Assembly: GCA_025360015.1 (NCBI GenBank)
Contig: JANYCZ010000029.1
Coordinates: 186,001 to 250,000 of the forward strand
From: Verrucomicrobiota bacterium
Lineage (GTDB): Bacteria > Verrucomicrobiota > Verrucomicrobiia > Verrucomicrobiales > Verrucomicrobiaceae
Reading direction: 5' to 3'
Length of the DNA stretch: 64,000 nt
In this document: piece after piece, positions 34,218 to 43,038 of the stretch
How positions within the stretch are numbered: position 1 is the stretch's first letter
How the letters are laid out: every line of letters starts with the position of its first letter
Notes under the pieces: generated by a model
Database searches by the model: none
Told to the model about the DNA's origin: nothing
What the model saw: the letters and a program-made list of their open reading frames with translations, nothing else
Translations under genes and position numbers: made by a program

Positions 34218-35441
34218 CTACTTCACCTTCACGACGACGAGTTTCTCCGCGTCGCGGGCGTAGAGCAGGCCGTGGGAGAAGGCGGCGTGGCTGCGGTGAC
34301 CGGCGCGGGTGATCTGGGTGCGCTGGAGGAGATTGAATTTCTTGGGGTCGGCGGTGAAGATCCACAGCTCGCCGGCTTCGCTGTGAAGCAGGATTTTATC
34401 TCCCACGAGAATGAGGGTGCCGCCGGGGAGGTGGTCGGAGGCCTCCCAAGCGACTTTGCCATCGGCGACGGAGATGCAACGCAGGGTCATGCCGGTTTCC
34501 TGACGGCCATGCAGGCCATAGACATGCCCGGCGTGATAAACGGGCGTGGTGTAGTGGCTGTCGAGCGTGTCGGATTTCTTCCACAGGTTGGTCAGCTTGC
34601 GGTCCTCCTTGTTCCACTGCCAGAGTCCGGCACCGACATCGTAGGCGGCGGTGAAAAACAGCCGGCCATCGCCACAGGGCACGGGTGCGGCGGCATTGAC
34701 GGAGGCGTCGATGTTGGCGCGGAAGAAGTCATCTGCGAGCACCTTGCCGTCGCTGGTTTGCGCCAGAAGAACACCGCGTCGGGTGAAGAAGGCGCTCACA
34801 CCCGGATCCTCGGGAAGCAGCACGGGGGAGGAATAACCCGCCTCGTCGTCCGTGGCCTGCCAGAGGAGTTTGCCGGTGGCGAGATCCAGCGCGATGATGC
34901 CCGCGCCGCCTTTGGTGTTTTTGCCGCCGACATTGAGCAGTACCTTGCCCTCTGTGACGAGGGGAGAGCAGGCACGGCCAAAGTAGCCCTGCGGGGATTC
35001 CAGTTCGGCGACGGTGTCGTAGCTCCAGAGTTCCTTGCCGGTTTCAAAATCGAGTGCCTGAACCATGCCCTCCGGGCCATGCGTGATGACTTTGCCTGCG
35101 GCGATGCAGGGTACGGCGCGCGGCCCGTTGTCGAAGCCAAAGCTGTCGTGATAAGCGGTGGGATAGGCGTGTTTCCAGAGGGGTTTGCCCTCTGCGGCCG
35201 TCAGGGCTTCGGTGATGATCTCGGTGCCCTGACGATGAGTCACGATGACGCGATTGTTGCAGACCACGGCTCCGGCGTGGCCGGTGCCCAGCATGCGCTT
35301 CCACACCATTTCGGGTTCAGTGCTGCCGACGATGGCGGCTTCGTCGGTTGCGGTGCAGTTGCGCTGGGGGCCGAGGAACTGCGGCCAGTCGCCAGCCTGC
35401 AGGCTGGTGAATGCGCAGAAGAGAAGGAGGATCGGGCGCAT
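34218..35441 (-). CDS. PQQ-type beta-propeller protein
   Basis: This 407-residue exported protein has signal peptide MRPILLLFCAFTSLQAG. It has repeated PQQ/BamB-like blade motifs such as GKPLWKHAYPT, FETGKELWSYDT, LATGKLLWQATDD and DGKVAWEASDH, giving an 8-bladed propeller. The start GDWPQFLGPQRNCTATDE is typical of the large Planctomycete/Verrucomicrobia group of WPQFRGP-type proteins. No PQQ-binding Cys pair or haem motif is visible, so catalysis is uncertain. It is 17 bp downstream of tsaD and probably co-transcribed with it. Confidence 0.87.
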   Translation of the reverse strand: MRPILLLFCAFTSLQAGDWPQFLGPQRNCTATDEAAIVGSTEPEMVWKRMLGTGHAGAVVCNNRVIVTHRQGTEIITEALTAAEGKPLWKHAYPTAYHDSFGFDNGPRAVPCIAAGKVITHGPEGMVQALDFETGKELWSYDTVAELESPQGYFGRACSPLVTEGKVLLNVGGKNTKGGAGIIALDLATGKLLWQATDDEAGYSSPVLLPEDPGVSAFFTRRGVLLAQTSDGKVLADDFFRANIDASVNAAAPVPCGDGRLFFTAAYDVGAGLWQWNKEDRKLTNLWKKSDTLDSHYTTPVYHAGHVYGLHGRQETGMTLRCISVADGKVAWEASDHLPGGTLILVGDKILLHSEAGELWIFTADPKKFNLLQRTQITRAGHRSHAAFSHGLLYARDAEKLVVVKVK

Positions 35442-35458
35442 GGAGGTGAAGGGTGAGG

Positions 35459-36469
35459 TTAACTGACGAGGGAGAGATTGGGGTCCACATCCGCTTCCAG
35501 CGGCGAGGTATGGCCGATGCTGAAACGCTGCGAGGCGGCGAAAGCGATCATGCCGGCATTGTCAGTGCAAAGATCGGGCCGTGCGAGGAGCAGTTGCAGG
35601 CCAGCTTTGGCGCAGCGTGAGGTGAGCGCGGAGCGCAGGCCGCGATTGCAACTGACGCCGCCGCTGACGGTGACGAGGGTTTCGCCGCATTGCCTGGCTG
35701 CGAGCAGCAGTTTTTCGACCAGCACCTCAATGATGGCCGCCTGCACGCTGGCGCTGAGGTCGGCTAGAACCTGCTCGTTTTTCAGGTCATGGCGCGGCAG
35801 TTCATAAAGCACGGCGGTTTTCAAACCGCTGAAACTGAACTCGAGGCTGCGACCATCCAAAAAGCTCCGTGGAAAGGCGAAGGCGGCGGGATCGCCACGG
35901 GTGGCGAGTTTGTCGATCTCCGGGCCGCCGGGGTAGGGGAGGCCCATCATTTTGGCGACCTTGTCGAAGGCCTCGCCTGCGGCGTCATCACGGGTGCGGC
36001 CCAGAAGCTCATAGCGGCCTACGCCTAGTACGCGAACCAGCATCGTGTGTCCGCCGCTGACGATGAGCGCCACGCAGGGCCGGACCGGCCCGTTCTGATT
36101 CATAAAGGGGGAGAGCAGATGGCCTTCCATGTGATTCACGGCCAGGAAGGGCTTGTTTTCAGCGATGGCAAGCGCCTTGGCCATGGAGGTGCCGATGAGC
36201 AGCGAACTGACCAAACCCGGGCCGCTGGTGGCTGCAAAAGCGGCCATGTCGCCGAGCGTCTTGCCTGCATCAGCCAGAACCTGCTGCACCAGGGGGCGCA
36301 CATGGAGGATGTGATTGCGGGAGGCCACCTCCGGCACGACGCCACCAAACGGACGGTGGATTTCGATCTGGGAGGCGATGCGGCTGGCGATCAGCCCGCC
36401 GTCCAGCGTACAAATGGCCGCGGCAGTCTCATCGCAGGAGGATTCAAGGGCGAGCAGGCAGTCTGGCAT
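35459..36469 (-). CDS. tsaD: tRNA N6-adenosine threonylcarbamoyltransferase
   Basis: The 336-residue TsaD (Kae1/YgjD) transfers threonylcarbamoyl to A37 of ANN-decoding tRNAs in the cytoplasm, together with TsaB, TsaE and TsaC. Motifs are complete: LALESSCDETAAAI at the N-terminus, GGVVPEVASRNH, ATSGPGLVSSLLIG, metal-binding HMEGH, LIVSGGHTMLV, DDAAGEAFDKVAK, GGPEIDKLA and VSGGVSCNRGLR. Length is normal for the family. It is an essential gene in most bacteria. Confidence 0.97.
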   Translation of the reverse strand: MPDCLLALESSCDETAAAICTLDGGLIASRIASQIEIHRPFGGVVPEVASRNHILHVRPLVQQVLADAGKTLGDMAAFAATSGPGLVSSLLIGTSMAKALAIAENKPFLAVNHMEGHLLSPFMNQNGPVRPCVALIVSGGHTMLVRVLGVGRYELLGRTRDDAAGEAFDKVAKMMGLPYPGGPEIDKLATRGDPAAFAFPRSFLDGRSLEFSFSGLKTAVLYELPRHDLKNEQVLADLSASVQAAIIEVLVEKLLLAARQCGETLVTVSGGVSCNRGLRSALTSRCAKAGLQLLLARPDLCTDNAGMIAFAASQRFSIGHTSPLEADVDPNLSLVS

Positions 36470-36530
36470 GGCGGGATACGAATGGAGTCAAAAAGGGAAT
36501 CCGGCATCCAGAATCCGGCGAAATGGGGAC

Positions 36531-36571
36531 AAAAAAAGCCGCCGTCCCCCGGTTGGGTGGGGAACGGCGGC
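36531..36571 (-). terminator. rho-independent terminator (minus strand)
   Basis: A GCCGCCGT / ACGGCGGC stem that extends imperfectly into CCCC/GGGG has a short loop and is followed on the minus strand by seven T residues. It lies 25 bp downstream of the tiny Cys-rich ORF at 36596, showing that transcription from the right is meant to stop here before tsaD. Confidence 0.85.
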
Positions 36572-36595
36572 GCAATATGGCAGTTACCTGTCAGA

Positions 36596-36679
36596 TTAGT
36601 GCTGGTGACCGTCTTTGCAGTCGGCCTTCGCTTTGGCGTCGCACTTCGCACATGCCTTCTTAGCTGGAACAGGATGCAT
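36596..36679 (-). CDS. tiny Cys/Lys/His-rich peptide
   Basis: A 27-residue ORF read from an ATG at 36679. Its sequence holds CAKCDAKAKADCKDGHQH, a CxxC followed by a third Cys and a His-rich end, which looks metal-binding. It is followed 25 bp later by a strong minus-strand terminator, which supports a real transcript. It could also be the surviving 3' end of a longer secreted gene, because Verrucomicrobia contain small exported proteins with similar Lys/Cys-rich tails and an in-frame TGA lies two codons before the ATG (two codons: TGA, TGC, TTC, ATG). It is co-directional with the small lipoprotein at 36776. Confidence 0.45.
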   Translation of the reverse strand: MHPVPAKKACAKCDAKAKADCKDGHQH

Positions 36680-36775
36680 GAAGCATCACGGACGCAGCGG
36701 CAGAACTGTGGCAAGACGGATCATGAGATGACCACACGTAAGCATCACAACCAGCCGCACGAGGCGGCGGACTGC

Positions 36776-36880
36776 TTACTTGCCGTGGTGCATTGGTGGT
36801 GGCGGCGGCGGAGGAGCAGGCTGCTGGCAAGCGGAGAGGACGGCGGAAGCCGCGATAAGGGTGAGGATAGCGATTTTCAT
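36776..36880 (-). CDS. tiny proline-rich lipoprotein
   Basis: The ORF has 34 residues from the ATG at 36880. The lipoprotein signal is MKIAILTLIAASAVLSAC with a clear LSAC lipobox, followed by QQPAP, seven prolines and MHHGK. The mature peptide would be only about 17 residues, like entericidin-type lipopeptides in size. Longer in-frame starts exist but lack a signal sequence. Function is unknown; probably in one transcript with the Cys-rich ORF downstream, ending at the terminator at 36531. Confidence 0.65.
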   Translation of the reverse strand: MKIAILTLIAASAVLSACQQPAPPPPPPPMHHGK

Positions 36881-37071
36881 GTGTGTGTGGGTGTTAACCT
36901 GTTTGTTAAGCTTCCCATCCACCAGACTCCTGGCAGCGGGATTTTTCGAGATTAACGACAACTTCTGTTTTTGCAAACAGCCAAATGCATTCTCTGCGAA
37001 AACGAACAAGGGAGCGTAAGAACGGGGATACTTGGGACTACCAGAATGTCAGGCTCGGTTTTGAGGAAAAC

Positions 37072-37269
37072 TTAGCCATACGGCCCGCTTTCACCCAACC
37101 CATAGGCCATGCCCATCACTTCGCCGTCATCCTCAGAGAAAAAGATGCGCAGCGGCCGGCAGCAGATCTCGCAGTCATAATCCACATCGCAGGGTACTTC
37201 ATTGTACGAAGGCGCGGGAACCTCAAACTCCTGGAAACAGCTTGGGCAGGTGACGGGTGTGGTGTGCAT
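37072..37269 (-). CDS. CPXCG-family cysteine-rich protein
   Basis: The protein has 65 residues from the ATG at 37269 (MHTTPVTCPSCFQEFEVP). Two CxxC pairs (CPSC, CEIC with CRPL) form a small zinc ribbon, followed by an acidic/aromatic end. It matches the uncharacterised CPXCG family of short Cys-rich proteins found in Proteobacteria and the PVC group. The first Cys-pair is CPSC rather than CPxCG. Function is unknown. Confidence 0.8.
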   Translation of the reverse strand: MHTTPVTCPSCFQEFEVPAPSYNEVPCDVDYDCEICCRPLRIFFSEDDGEVMGMAYGLGESGPYG

Positions 37270-37382
37270 CAATAGTGGCAATAAAACGCCGTCTGAGGTT
37301 CCTGTGTTGGCAGCTTTCTCAGGTGAGTGCGGGGAGAGCTTCGAAGCATCAAAGGGATATGAACTCAAGAGGCGAATGTTCT

Positions 37383-37403
37383 AAATCAGGGTTTCCCTGA
37401 TTT
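37383..37403. terminator. short inverted repeat, possible terminator
   Basis: The perfect stem AAATCAGGG / CCCTGATTT with a 3-base loop lies 2 bp past the stop of the PQQ dehydrogenase gene. The T-rich arm ends in ATTATTT on the plus strand. It may terminate minus-strand transcription, but the T-run is short. Confidence 0.5.
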
Positions 37404-37404
37404 A

Positions 37405-40089
37405 TTATTTCAAGTCTGCCAGATAGGAGATGATGTCTGCCGCCTCCTGTTCAGTCAGGCCTTGCAGCAGGCCTTCTGGCATCAACGACACCGGCTGCGG
37501 CTGCTGGCTTTTAATTTGCGCACGCTCAATCGTCTGAGGCTGGCCGGTGGGGAGCTTGAGCGTGATGGCCGCATCTCCGGCATGGATGAGGAAGCCGCTT
37601 TGCATGCTGCCGTCCTTCAAGGTGATGATCCAGGGTTCGTAGCCCTTGGCGATGGCCTTTGAAGGCTGGTGCAGGCTTTCGAGGATTTGCTCACGCTTGA
37701 GGCGCGCACCGACCTTGCTCAAATCCGGGCCGAAATCACGGCCGATGCCGTTGATGATGTGGCAGGCAAAGCAGGTGGCCAGCTTGCCGTTCATGCTGAG
37801 GAGGACACTGCCGTGTTTCGCATCGCCTTGGATGGCGAGAAGTTTTTTCGTGTCGAAATTCATGCCGAGGGTTTTTACGCGCTGGTCGGGAGGTAGGAAG
37901 CGCTCAAAATAGCAGGCGATGAATGGATTGGAAATCTTGGCGAATGAGGGATCGAACTGGCTTTCGTTGCGTGTGATCAAGTTTGCCGTGACGAGGGCTT
38001 CGCTGGGCGTGCGCGGCGGGCCAGGAGGACGAGGTGTCGTCTTTCCCTGGGCAATCCAGTCCCACAGTACCTGAAAACCATGCGGATCGATCTCACGGGC
38101 ACCGATCATTGGCATGTGGCCGTTGCCGCTGCGTGCGATGCGCGCAAGCAGCACGCTTTGTTCGGGCTTTCCGGGTGAGATGACCCGGGCGTCTGTCAGT
38201 GCGAGATCGCCTCGTGTGGGTCGCTCATTCAACATCATTGTCTCCGCCGTGGGCAGATCCGCGTTCAGCATCAGCGGCACGCTGCCGCCACCGTGGCGGC
38301 GGTGGCAATGGGCGCAGTTCGCGTGGAGCCAGGAGCGGGCGCGGGATTCGAGATCGGCCTTGGTGTCGTGACTGGAGACGAGGTGTTTTTTCAGGCGTTC
38401 AAGAAAGAAGCTTTCGAACAGGCCCTGCGCATCGGCGGGCTTTTTGCCGGCGATGGTGACGAGTTGATCCGGCTGAAAGCCTAGCGCAAAACCGCTCCAG
38501 TTGTTGTGGCAGCGGGCGCATTCGGCGCGGCCATGGATGCGCCATGGCTGCTTTTGCACGGTGAACTCGGCACCGTCGGCGGTGGCGAGTTCGGCATCAG
38601 TTCCTTTATCATTCCAGCGGTAGGAGTAGCCGTTCCAAGAGTCGCCGTCGAAGTGGAGGACCTGTGTTTCGATGCGCTGTTTTGTCGCGGGCCAGGTAAT
38701 GGTGCGGGCGAGGACGGCATCGGTGGGCCATGCAATGATGCCTTTGTCTGCGGTGATGGCTTTGCCTGCGGGCAGGGCGATGAAGCGCGTGGCTGTGGCT
38801 CCATCCTGCCACATGGGTTCGGCGATCTCGAAGGGCAGCACGCCTGCGGCGGGTGATTGCGCAGCGGTGTCGGTGAAGAGGCCGGTGTCACTGAGTTGGA
38901 GAGGGAAATGGCTTGGTTTGCCGACGGCGGGGTTTGGAGCCAGGCGGTAGATGTGTGTGTCATTTCCCCAATTCATCCAATACACCTCACCATCCTCGCT
39001 TTGACCAAAGGTCACGATCTTGTGAGGGGTATCGGCGATCTCCTCACGGCGCGTGACTTGTTTGCCGTCATGCCACAGCGCCCAGATCTTGCCGGTTTCG
39101 TAGTCGCCGTAGATGTAGGCACCCTGCAGTTCGGGAAGGCGTTTGCCGTGATAAACATAACCGCCAGTGATGCTCGCGGCCTCGGTGTGCGGATGCGCGG
39201 CGACGGGCGGGATGATGGGCTCGGGTCGCTGGGTTTCGGGTTTGATCGGCTGGCTGGCTTCATACGCGCTCCAGCCATGATTGCCGCCGCGCTGCACGAG
39301 GTGGATCATTTCCCACAGCTCCCAGCCGACGTCACCGCACCACAGACGTCCTTTGTCATCGAAGCTGATCTTCCAGGGATTGCGAAAGCCGAAGGCCCAG
39401 ATTTCCGGCCTGGCCTTGGGTATTTTTAAAAAGGGGTTGTCGGGTGGGATGGCGTACGCCTTGCCGTTTTCTGCATGATCTACGTCGATACGCAGGATGG
39501 AGGACAGCAGGTCGCTGATGTCCTGCCCGGTGTTCAGCGTATCCGGCGGAGAGGGGACTTCGGAGTCGCCGGTGGAGATGTAGAGCATGCCATCGGGGCC
39601 GAATTGCAATGAAGCGCCGTTGTGGCCGCCGCTGCGCCAGGTGAGCAGGATGGTTTCTGATTTTGGATCGAGCACCGGCGGGTCCTGCTGCGTGAGTTTG
39701 AAACGCGCGAGCTTGGTGCCATCCGCCACGTTCTCTCCATAAGCATAGAAGAGGAAGACGAGGCCGTTCTCTTTCCACTGCGGGTGAAAGGCGATGCCGT
39801 AGGCGCTGTGCATCTGAGGATGCGCTGACTTCAGGTCGATCACGAGGGTGTTCTGCGCTGCGTCAGGCGTGTCCGGAAAGCTCCACACCTTGCCCTGCCG
39901 CTCCACCGCCACAAAGCGGTGCGCGCCCGGGATGGCGATCATCTCCAGCCCGTTCGACAGCTTCACCTGCGGGAAGACTTTCTCCGCGATGAAGGGCTTC
40001 GGTGCCTCTGGCGATCCGTGAATGCGTGATGTCGTCCACTGGGCATGCGCGGAGGTAAGGGAGAGGAGGCAGGCAAGAACGCGAAGCAT
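37405..40089 (-). CDS. tri-haem PQQ-dependent sugar dehydrogenase-like protein
   Basis: The protein has 894 residues from the ATG at 40089, where signal peptide MLRVLACLLSLTSAHA begins. The N-terminal half is a glucose/sorbosone dehydrogenase-like propeller (GIAFHPQW, RSGGHNGASLQFGPDGMLYI, EIWAFGFRNPWKISFD, GGNHGW). The centre carries haem motifs CARCH and CAHCH, the C-terminal third a cytochrome c domain with CFACHIINGIGRDFGPDLS of the type widespread in Planctomycetes and Verrucomicrobia. It is predicted to oxidise a sugar in the periplasm and pass electrons through its own haems. It is divergent from the gene at 40185. Confidence 0.9.
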   Translation of the reverse strand: MLRVLACLLSLTSAHAQWTTSRIHGSPEAPKPFIAEKVFPQVKLSNGLEMIAIPGAHRFVAVERQGKVWSFPDTPDAAQNTLVIDLKSAHPQMHSAYGIAFHPQWKENGLVFLFYAYGENVADGTKLARFKLTQQDPPVLDPKSETILLTWRSGGHNGASLQFGPDGMLYISTGDSEVPSPPDTLNTGQDISDLLSSILRIDVDHAENGKAYAIPPDNPFLKIPKARPEIWAFGFRNPWKISFDDKGRLWCGDVGWELWEMIHLVQRGGNHGWSAYEASQPIKPETQRPEPIIPPVAAHPHTEAASITGGYVYHGKRLPELQGAYIYGDYETGKIWALWHDGKQVTRREEIADTPHKIVTFGQSEDGEVYWMNWGNDTHIYRLAPNPAVGKPSHFPLQLSDTGLFTDTAAQSPAAGVLPFEIAEPMWQDGATATRFIALPAGKAITADKGIIAWPTDAVLARTITWPATKQRIETQVLHFDGDSWNGYSYRWNDKGTDAELATADGAEFTVQKQPWRIHGRAECARCHNNWSGFALGFQPDQLVTIAGKKPADAQGLFESFFLERLKKHLVSSHDTKADLESRARSWLHANCAHCHRRHGGGSVPLMLNADLPTAETMMLNERPTRGDLALTDARVISPGKPEQSVLLARIARSGNGHMPMIGAREIDPHGFQVLWDWIAQGKTTPRPPGPPRTPSEALVTANLITRNESQFDPSFAKISNPFIACYFERFLPPDQRVKTLGMNFDTKKLLAIQGDAKHGSVLLSMNGKLATCFACHIINGIGRDFGPDLSKVGARLKREQILESLHQPSKAIAKGYEPWIITLKDGSMQSGFLIHAGDAAITLKLPTGQPQTIERAQIKSQQPQPVSLMPEGLLQGLTEQEAADIISYLADLK

Positions 40090-40184
40090 GGCCGCATCAT
40101 GAAATGAAGGGGTGGCGCGCGCCAAGCCTGAAATGCGCAAGGTTGTGATTGTGCGGCACCGTGCTTTCCGAATAGTCTGAGAGT

Positions 40185-41054
40185 ATGAAGAACGTGCAGG
40201 ACTTTGTGGTGCTGATCTGGCTGACTGCTGCGGCGGGGATGCTGCGTGCCGCTGACCGACCGGGAGAGATGGTGGAAGTGGGCAGGCAGGCGACCACGCG
40301 CAGCGTTTTCACGCTACGGGAGAAGCGTGAGGTGCGGGTGGAGGCCGGAAGCACGAAGCAAGAGACCGGGGCGGATGTCGTCACGGCAACCACGCGCTAT
40401 GTGCAGCGGGTGAATCTGGTGCGGCGTCTTTTAAACGCTGACTCCGAAGAGATGCAGGTGCGGGAATTTGCGAAGGAATGTGTGAATTTCACCGGTCAGG
40501 CTCCGCCTCCGAATGAAACTGCCCCTCTGCTGGGCAAGACACTGCGCACGCGGAAAAAGGGCGGCCGCTGGGACTACAACCTGCACCAAGGCAGGCCGAC
40601 CGCCGAAGAGGCGCAGTCTTTGGCGGATCTCGCCTTTGCTGCCGATTTGCTCGAAATCCTGCCGCTCGGCATCGGCACTGGAATGCGCAAGCCGGGAGAT
40701 CACTGGAAACTCGAAACGGCCACCCCCGGCGGCAAAGACCGGGGGTGGGTTGTTCCCGACAGTCTGGAGACCACCTTCGTCTCCCTGGAGGTCAAGCCTG
40801 ATGGACCCCACGCCACCTTTGCCATCGAGGGGAAATTTCATATGGAGCGGCCGATGAGCCTGAATGCGCGCATGGAGGTCACCTTCACAGCCACCGTGGT
40901 TCGGCGGTTTTCGGACATGCTCGATGTGGAGACCAAGGCCACGGGCAAGTTCCTCGCCTCGGCGCAGGGGGCGGGCCCGAAACGCGAGAAAATACTGCTC
41001 AGTTACGATTACCCGTTCACATTGGTGCGCACCCAGGCGGTCGAGCGCAAATAG
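40185..41054 (+). CDS. exported hypothetical protein
   Basis: The 289-residue protein has a signal peptide (VVLIWLTAAAGMLRA). The mature part is mixed alpha/beta with no known catalytic motif (GDHWKLETATPGGKDRG, MERPMSLNARMEVTFTATVV, KREKILLSYDYPF). I do not recognise a family. It is divergent from the PQQ dehydrogenase (95-bp gap) and followed after 87 bp by the isomerase gene. Confidence 0.72.
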   Translation: MKNVQDFVVLIWLTAAAGMLRAADRPGEMVEVGRQATTRSVFTLREKREVRVEAGSTKQETGADVVTATTRYVQRVNLVRRLLNADSEEMQVREFAKECVNFTGQAPPPNETAPLLGKTLRTRKKGGRWDYNLHQGRPTAEEAQSLADLAFAADLLEILPLGIGTGMRKPGDHWKLETATPGGKDRGWVVPDSLETTFVSLEVKPDGPHATFAIEGKFHMERPMSLNARMEVTFTATVVRRFSDMLDVETKATGKFLASAQGAGPKREKILLSYDYPFTLVRTQAVERK

Positions 41055-41141
41055 CCGGGCGGCGCAAAAAATCGTCATTCACATTCGACTTTCACGAATC
41101 TTTCTCCTTCTTCCCTGCCTCAACTCAACCACACACCTGAC

Positions 41142-42143
41142 ATGCCACGCCCCGTCACCCTCTTCACCGGCCAGTGGGCCGATCTTTCCGCTGATACCAT
41201 GATCCAGAAGGCCAAGGCCTTTGGTTATGACGGTGTCGAACTTGCCTGCTGGGGCGACCACTTCGAAGTGGACAAGGCAGACCAGGCCTACTGCGATGCC
41301 AAGCGTGCCAAGCTGAAAGAGGCGGGCATGCAGTGCCACGCCATCTCCACCCATCTCGTGGGTCAGGCTGTGTGCGACAACATCGATCCGCGCCATGCGC
41401 AGATTCTTCCCGGCCACATTTATGGCGACGGCGAGCCTGAAGGCGTCCGTCAGCGTGCCGCTGAAGAACTGATCAAGACCGCGCATGCCGCGAAGCGTTT
41501 CGGCGTCAGCGTCGTCAATGGCTTCACCGGCAGCAGCATCTGGCACCTCGTCTATTCCTTCCCGCCGAATCTTCCGGGTCAGATCGACGCCGGCTACAAG
41601 GACTTCGCCAAGCGCTTCACCCCGATCTTCGACGAGTATCAGAAGCTCGGCATCCGCTACGCCCTTGAAGTGCATCCCACAGAGATCGCCTTCGACATCG
41701 CCAGCGCCGAGCGCGCGCTGCAGGCGGTGGATTATCATCCGGCCTTCGGCTTCAACTACGACCCCAGCCACTTCGGCTACCAGGGCGTCGATTACGTGAA
41801 GTTCCTGTACAAGTTCAGCGACCGCATTTTCCACGTGCACATGAAGGACGTCGCCTGGGGCATCGGTGACGGCACCGCCGGTGTCTTCGGCGGGCATGTG
41901 GACTTCCACAAGCCGAGCCGCTACTGGGACTTCAAGTCCGTGGGCCGTGGCAACATCAACTTCGAGCGCATCATCCGCGCGCTGAACGACATCGACTACG
42001 GTGGCCCGCTGAGCGTCGAGTGGGAAGACGGCGCGATGGACCGCGAGTTCGGTGCTGCGGAGTCCGCTGCGTTCGTGAAGAAGATCGACTTCCCGCCTTC
42101 GAAGATCATCTTCGACGCGCAGTTTGCTGAGAACAGCAAGTGA
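41142..42143 (+). CDS. sugar phosphate isomerase/epimerase (xylose isomerase-like TIM barrel)
   Basis: The 333-residue cytoplasmic protein has no signal peptide. TIM-barrel metal-site segments are visible: [53 protein letters not shown] and [11 protein letters not shown]. These fit the AP-endonuclease family 2 group of sugar isomerases/epimerases. The substrate is unknown. Its last 48 codons and its terminator recur at 43039-43224, beyond a toxin-antitoxin pair. Confidence 0.9.
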   Translation: MPRPVTLFTGQWADLSADTMIQKAKAFGYDGVELACWGDHFEVDKADQAYCDAKRAKLKEAGMQCHAISTHLVGQAVCDNIDPRHAQILPGHIYGDGEPEGVRQRAAEELIKTAHAAKRFGVSVVNGFTGSSIWHLVYSFPPNLPGQIDAGYKDFAKRFTPIFDEYQKLGIRYALEVHPTEIAFDIASAERALQAVDYHPAFGFNYDPSHFGYQGVDYVKFLYKFSDRIFHVHMKDVAWGIGDGTAGVFGGHVDFHKPSRYWDFKSVGRGNINFERIIRALNDIDYGGPLSVEWEDGAMDREFGAAESAAFVKKIDFPPSKIIFDAQFAENSK

Positions 42144-42206
42144 TGCGCTGGCGTGATCCATTCAGAATCATCCGTCGCGGCCCGGGATCATCTCCCGGGC
42201 CGTTTC
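42000..42206 (+). repeat. repeat copy 1: isomerase 3' end plus terminator
   Basis: This is the intact copy, covering the last 48 codons of the isomerase, the stop, the 34-base spacer and the terminator. The second copy at 43039-43224 matches it with one 21-bp in-frame gap and only synonymous codon changes. Confidence 0.9.
42178..42206 (+). terminator. rho-independent terminator of the isomerase
   Basis: The perfect 10-bp stem CGGCCCGGGA / TCCCGGGCCG has loop TCATC followed by TTTCG. Related versions recur at 43197-43223 and 43979-44006. Confidence 0.8.
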
Positions 42207-42251
42207 GTTGCGGACGTTGACCTCACACGCGGCGGATGATAGGCTCTGCAC

Positions 42252-42518
42252 ATGACCTTGACCGTGGAAATACCTGACGTGGCGGCTCCAGCTTTGCGGG
42301 AGAGCTTTGGCGAGATGTCGCGTGCGATGATCGAGAGCCTCGCGGTCGAAGGTTATCGTTCCGGCAGGATTTCGGCCTTCACTGCGGGCCAGCTTCTTGG
42401 TCATGGCTCACGCTGGGAGACTCAGGAGTTTCTGGTAGACCACGACGCATGGCCGGGACAGACGGTGGCGGAGTTGGATCGTGAACTTGGCAGTCTCGCC
42501 AGCGTGCAGCACCCATGA
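42252..42518 (+). CDS. UPF0175-family antitoxin
   Basis: An 88-residue protein of the UPF0175 family, small DNA-binding-like antitoxins that usually precede a DUF3368 PIN-domain toxin. The family pattern is visible: VEGYRSGRISAFTAGQLLGH and WETQEFLVDH. Its TGA overlaps the ATG of the DUF3368 gene (ATGA), typical of a coupled toxin-antitoxin pair. The partner toxin has a nonsense codon, so the antitoxin may now be an orphan. Confidence 0.85.
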   Translation: MTLTVEIPDVAAPALRESFGEMSRAMIESLAVEGYRSGRISAFTAGQLLGHGSRWETQEFLVDHDAWPGQTVAELDRELGSLASVQHP

Positions 42519-43003
42519 TCGTCGTCACGGACGCTTCTCCGTTGCATTACCTGGTGCTGCTGGAAGCAGATCATCTGCTGACGGGCCTGTATCAAAATGT
42601 GATCTGTCCGGCGACCGTGCTGAAGGAATGCCGCCATCCACGTGCACCGGAGAAACTGCGCCAGTAGGCCGCACATCCGCCGGAATGGCTGCATGTGCTC
42701 GCGGATGTCGCAGACTCAGTGCCTGGTCTGTTACATCTCGACCCCGGCGAGCGGGCGGCCATCCAGACCGCCCATTCACTCGGGGCCAGGATCGTACTGA
42801 TGGACGAGAAGAAAGGTCGCCTGGCCGCTGAGTCGCTGGGCTTGGTCGCCGTCGGCGGAATCATCACTTCAGCCGCACGCCTGGGCATGATTGATTTTGA
42901 GACGGTGATTCAGCGGTTGATTGAGACAACGAACTTTCGTGTGTCTGATGCCGTGCTCGACAGGGCGCGAGCCGCGCTGACCAGACCGCCCGGCGTGACT
43001 TGA
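42515..43003 (+). pseudogene. DUF3368 (PIN-like) toxin, interrupted by an in-frame TAG
   Basis: Starting at the ATG of the ATGA overlap, 50 codons read MIVVTDASPLHYLVLLEADH ... EKLRQ, then a TAG at 42665-42667, then the same frame continues with AAHPPEWLHVLAD, LHLDPGERAAIQTAH, VLMDEKKGRLAAESLGL and GGIITSAARLGMIDF to 43003. The joined 162-codon frame matches a full DUF3368 toxin with the PIN-type acidic residues (Asp6, Glu in PGER, Asp in LMDE). A single base change explains the stop, so loss of toxin activity is likely. Confidence 0.85.
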
Positions 43004-43038
43004 TCAGTTTTCCCACCGCATCAAAACCGGTCGAAGAC

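Noticed and set aside
36391-36714. 107-codon minus-strand ORF over the tsaD start and the terminator
   Set aside because: It runs through a strong terminator and the tsaD start in another frame, so it is not a plausible gene.
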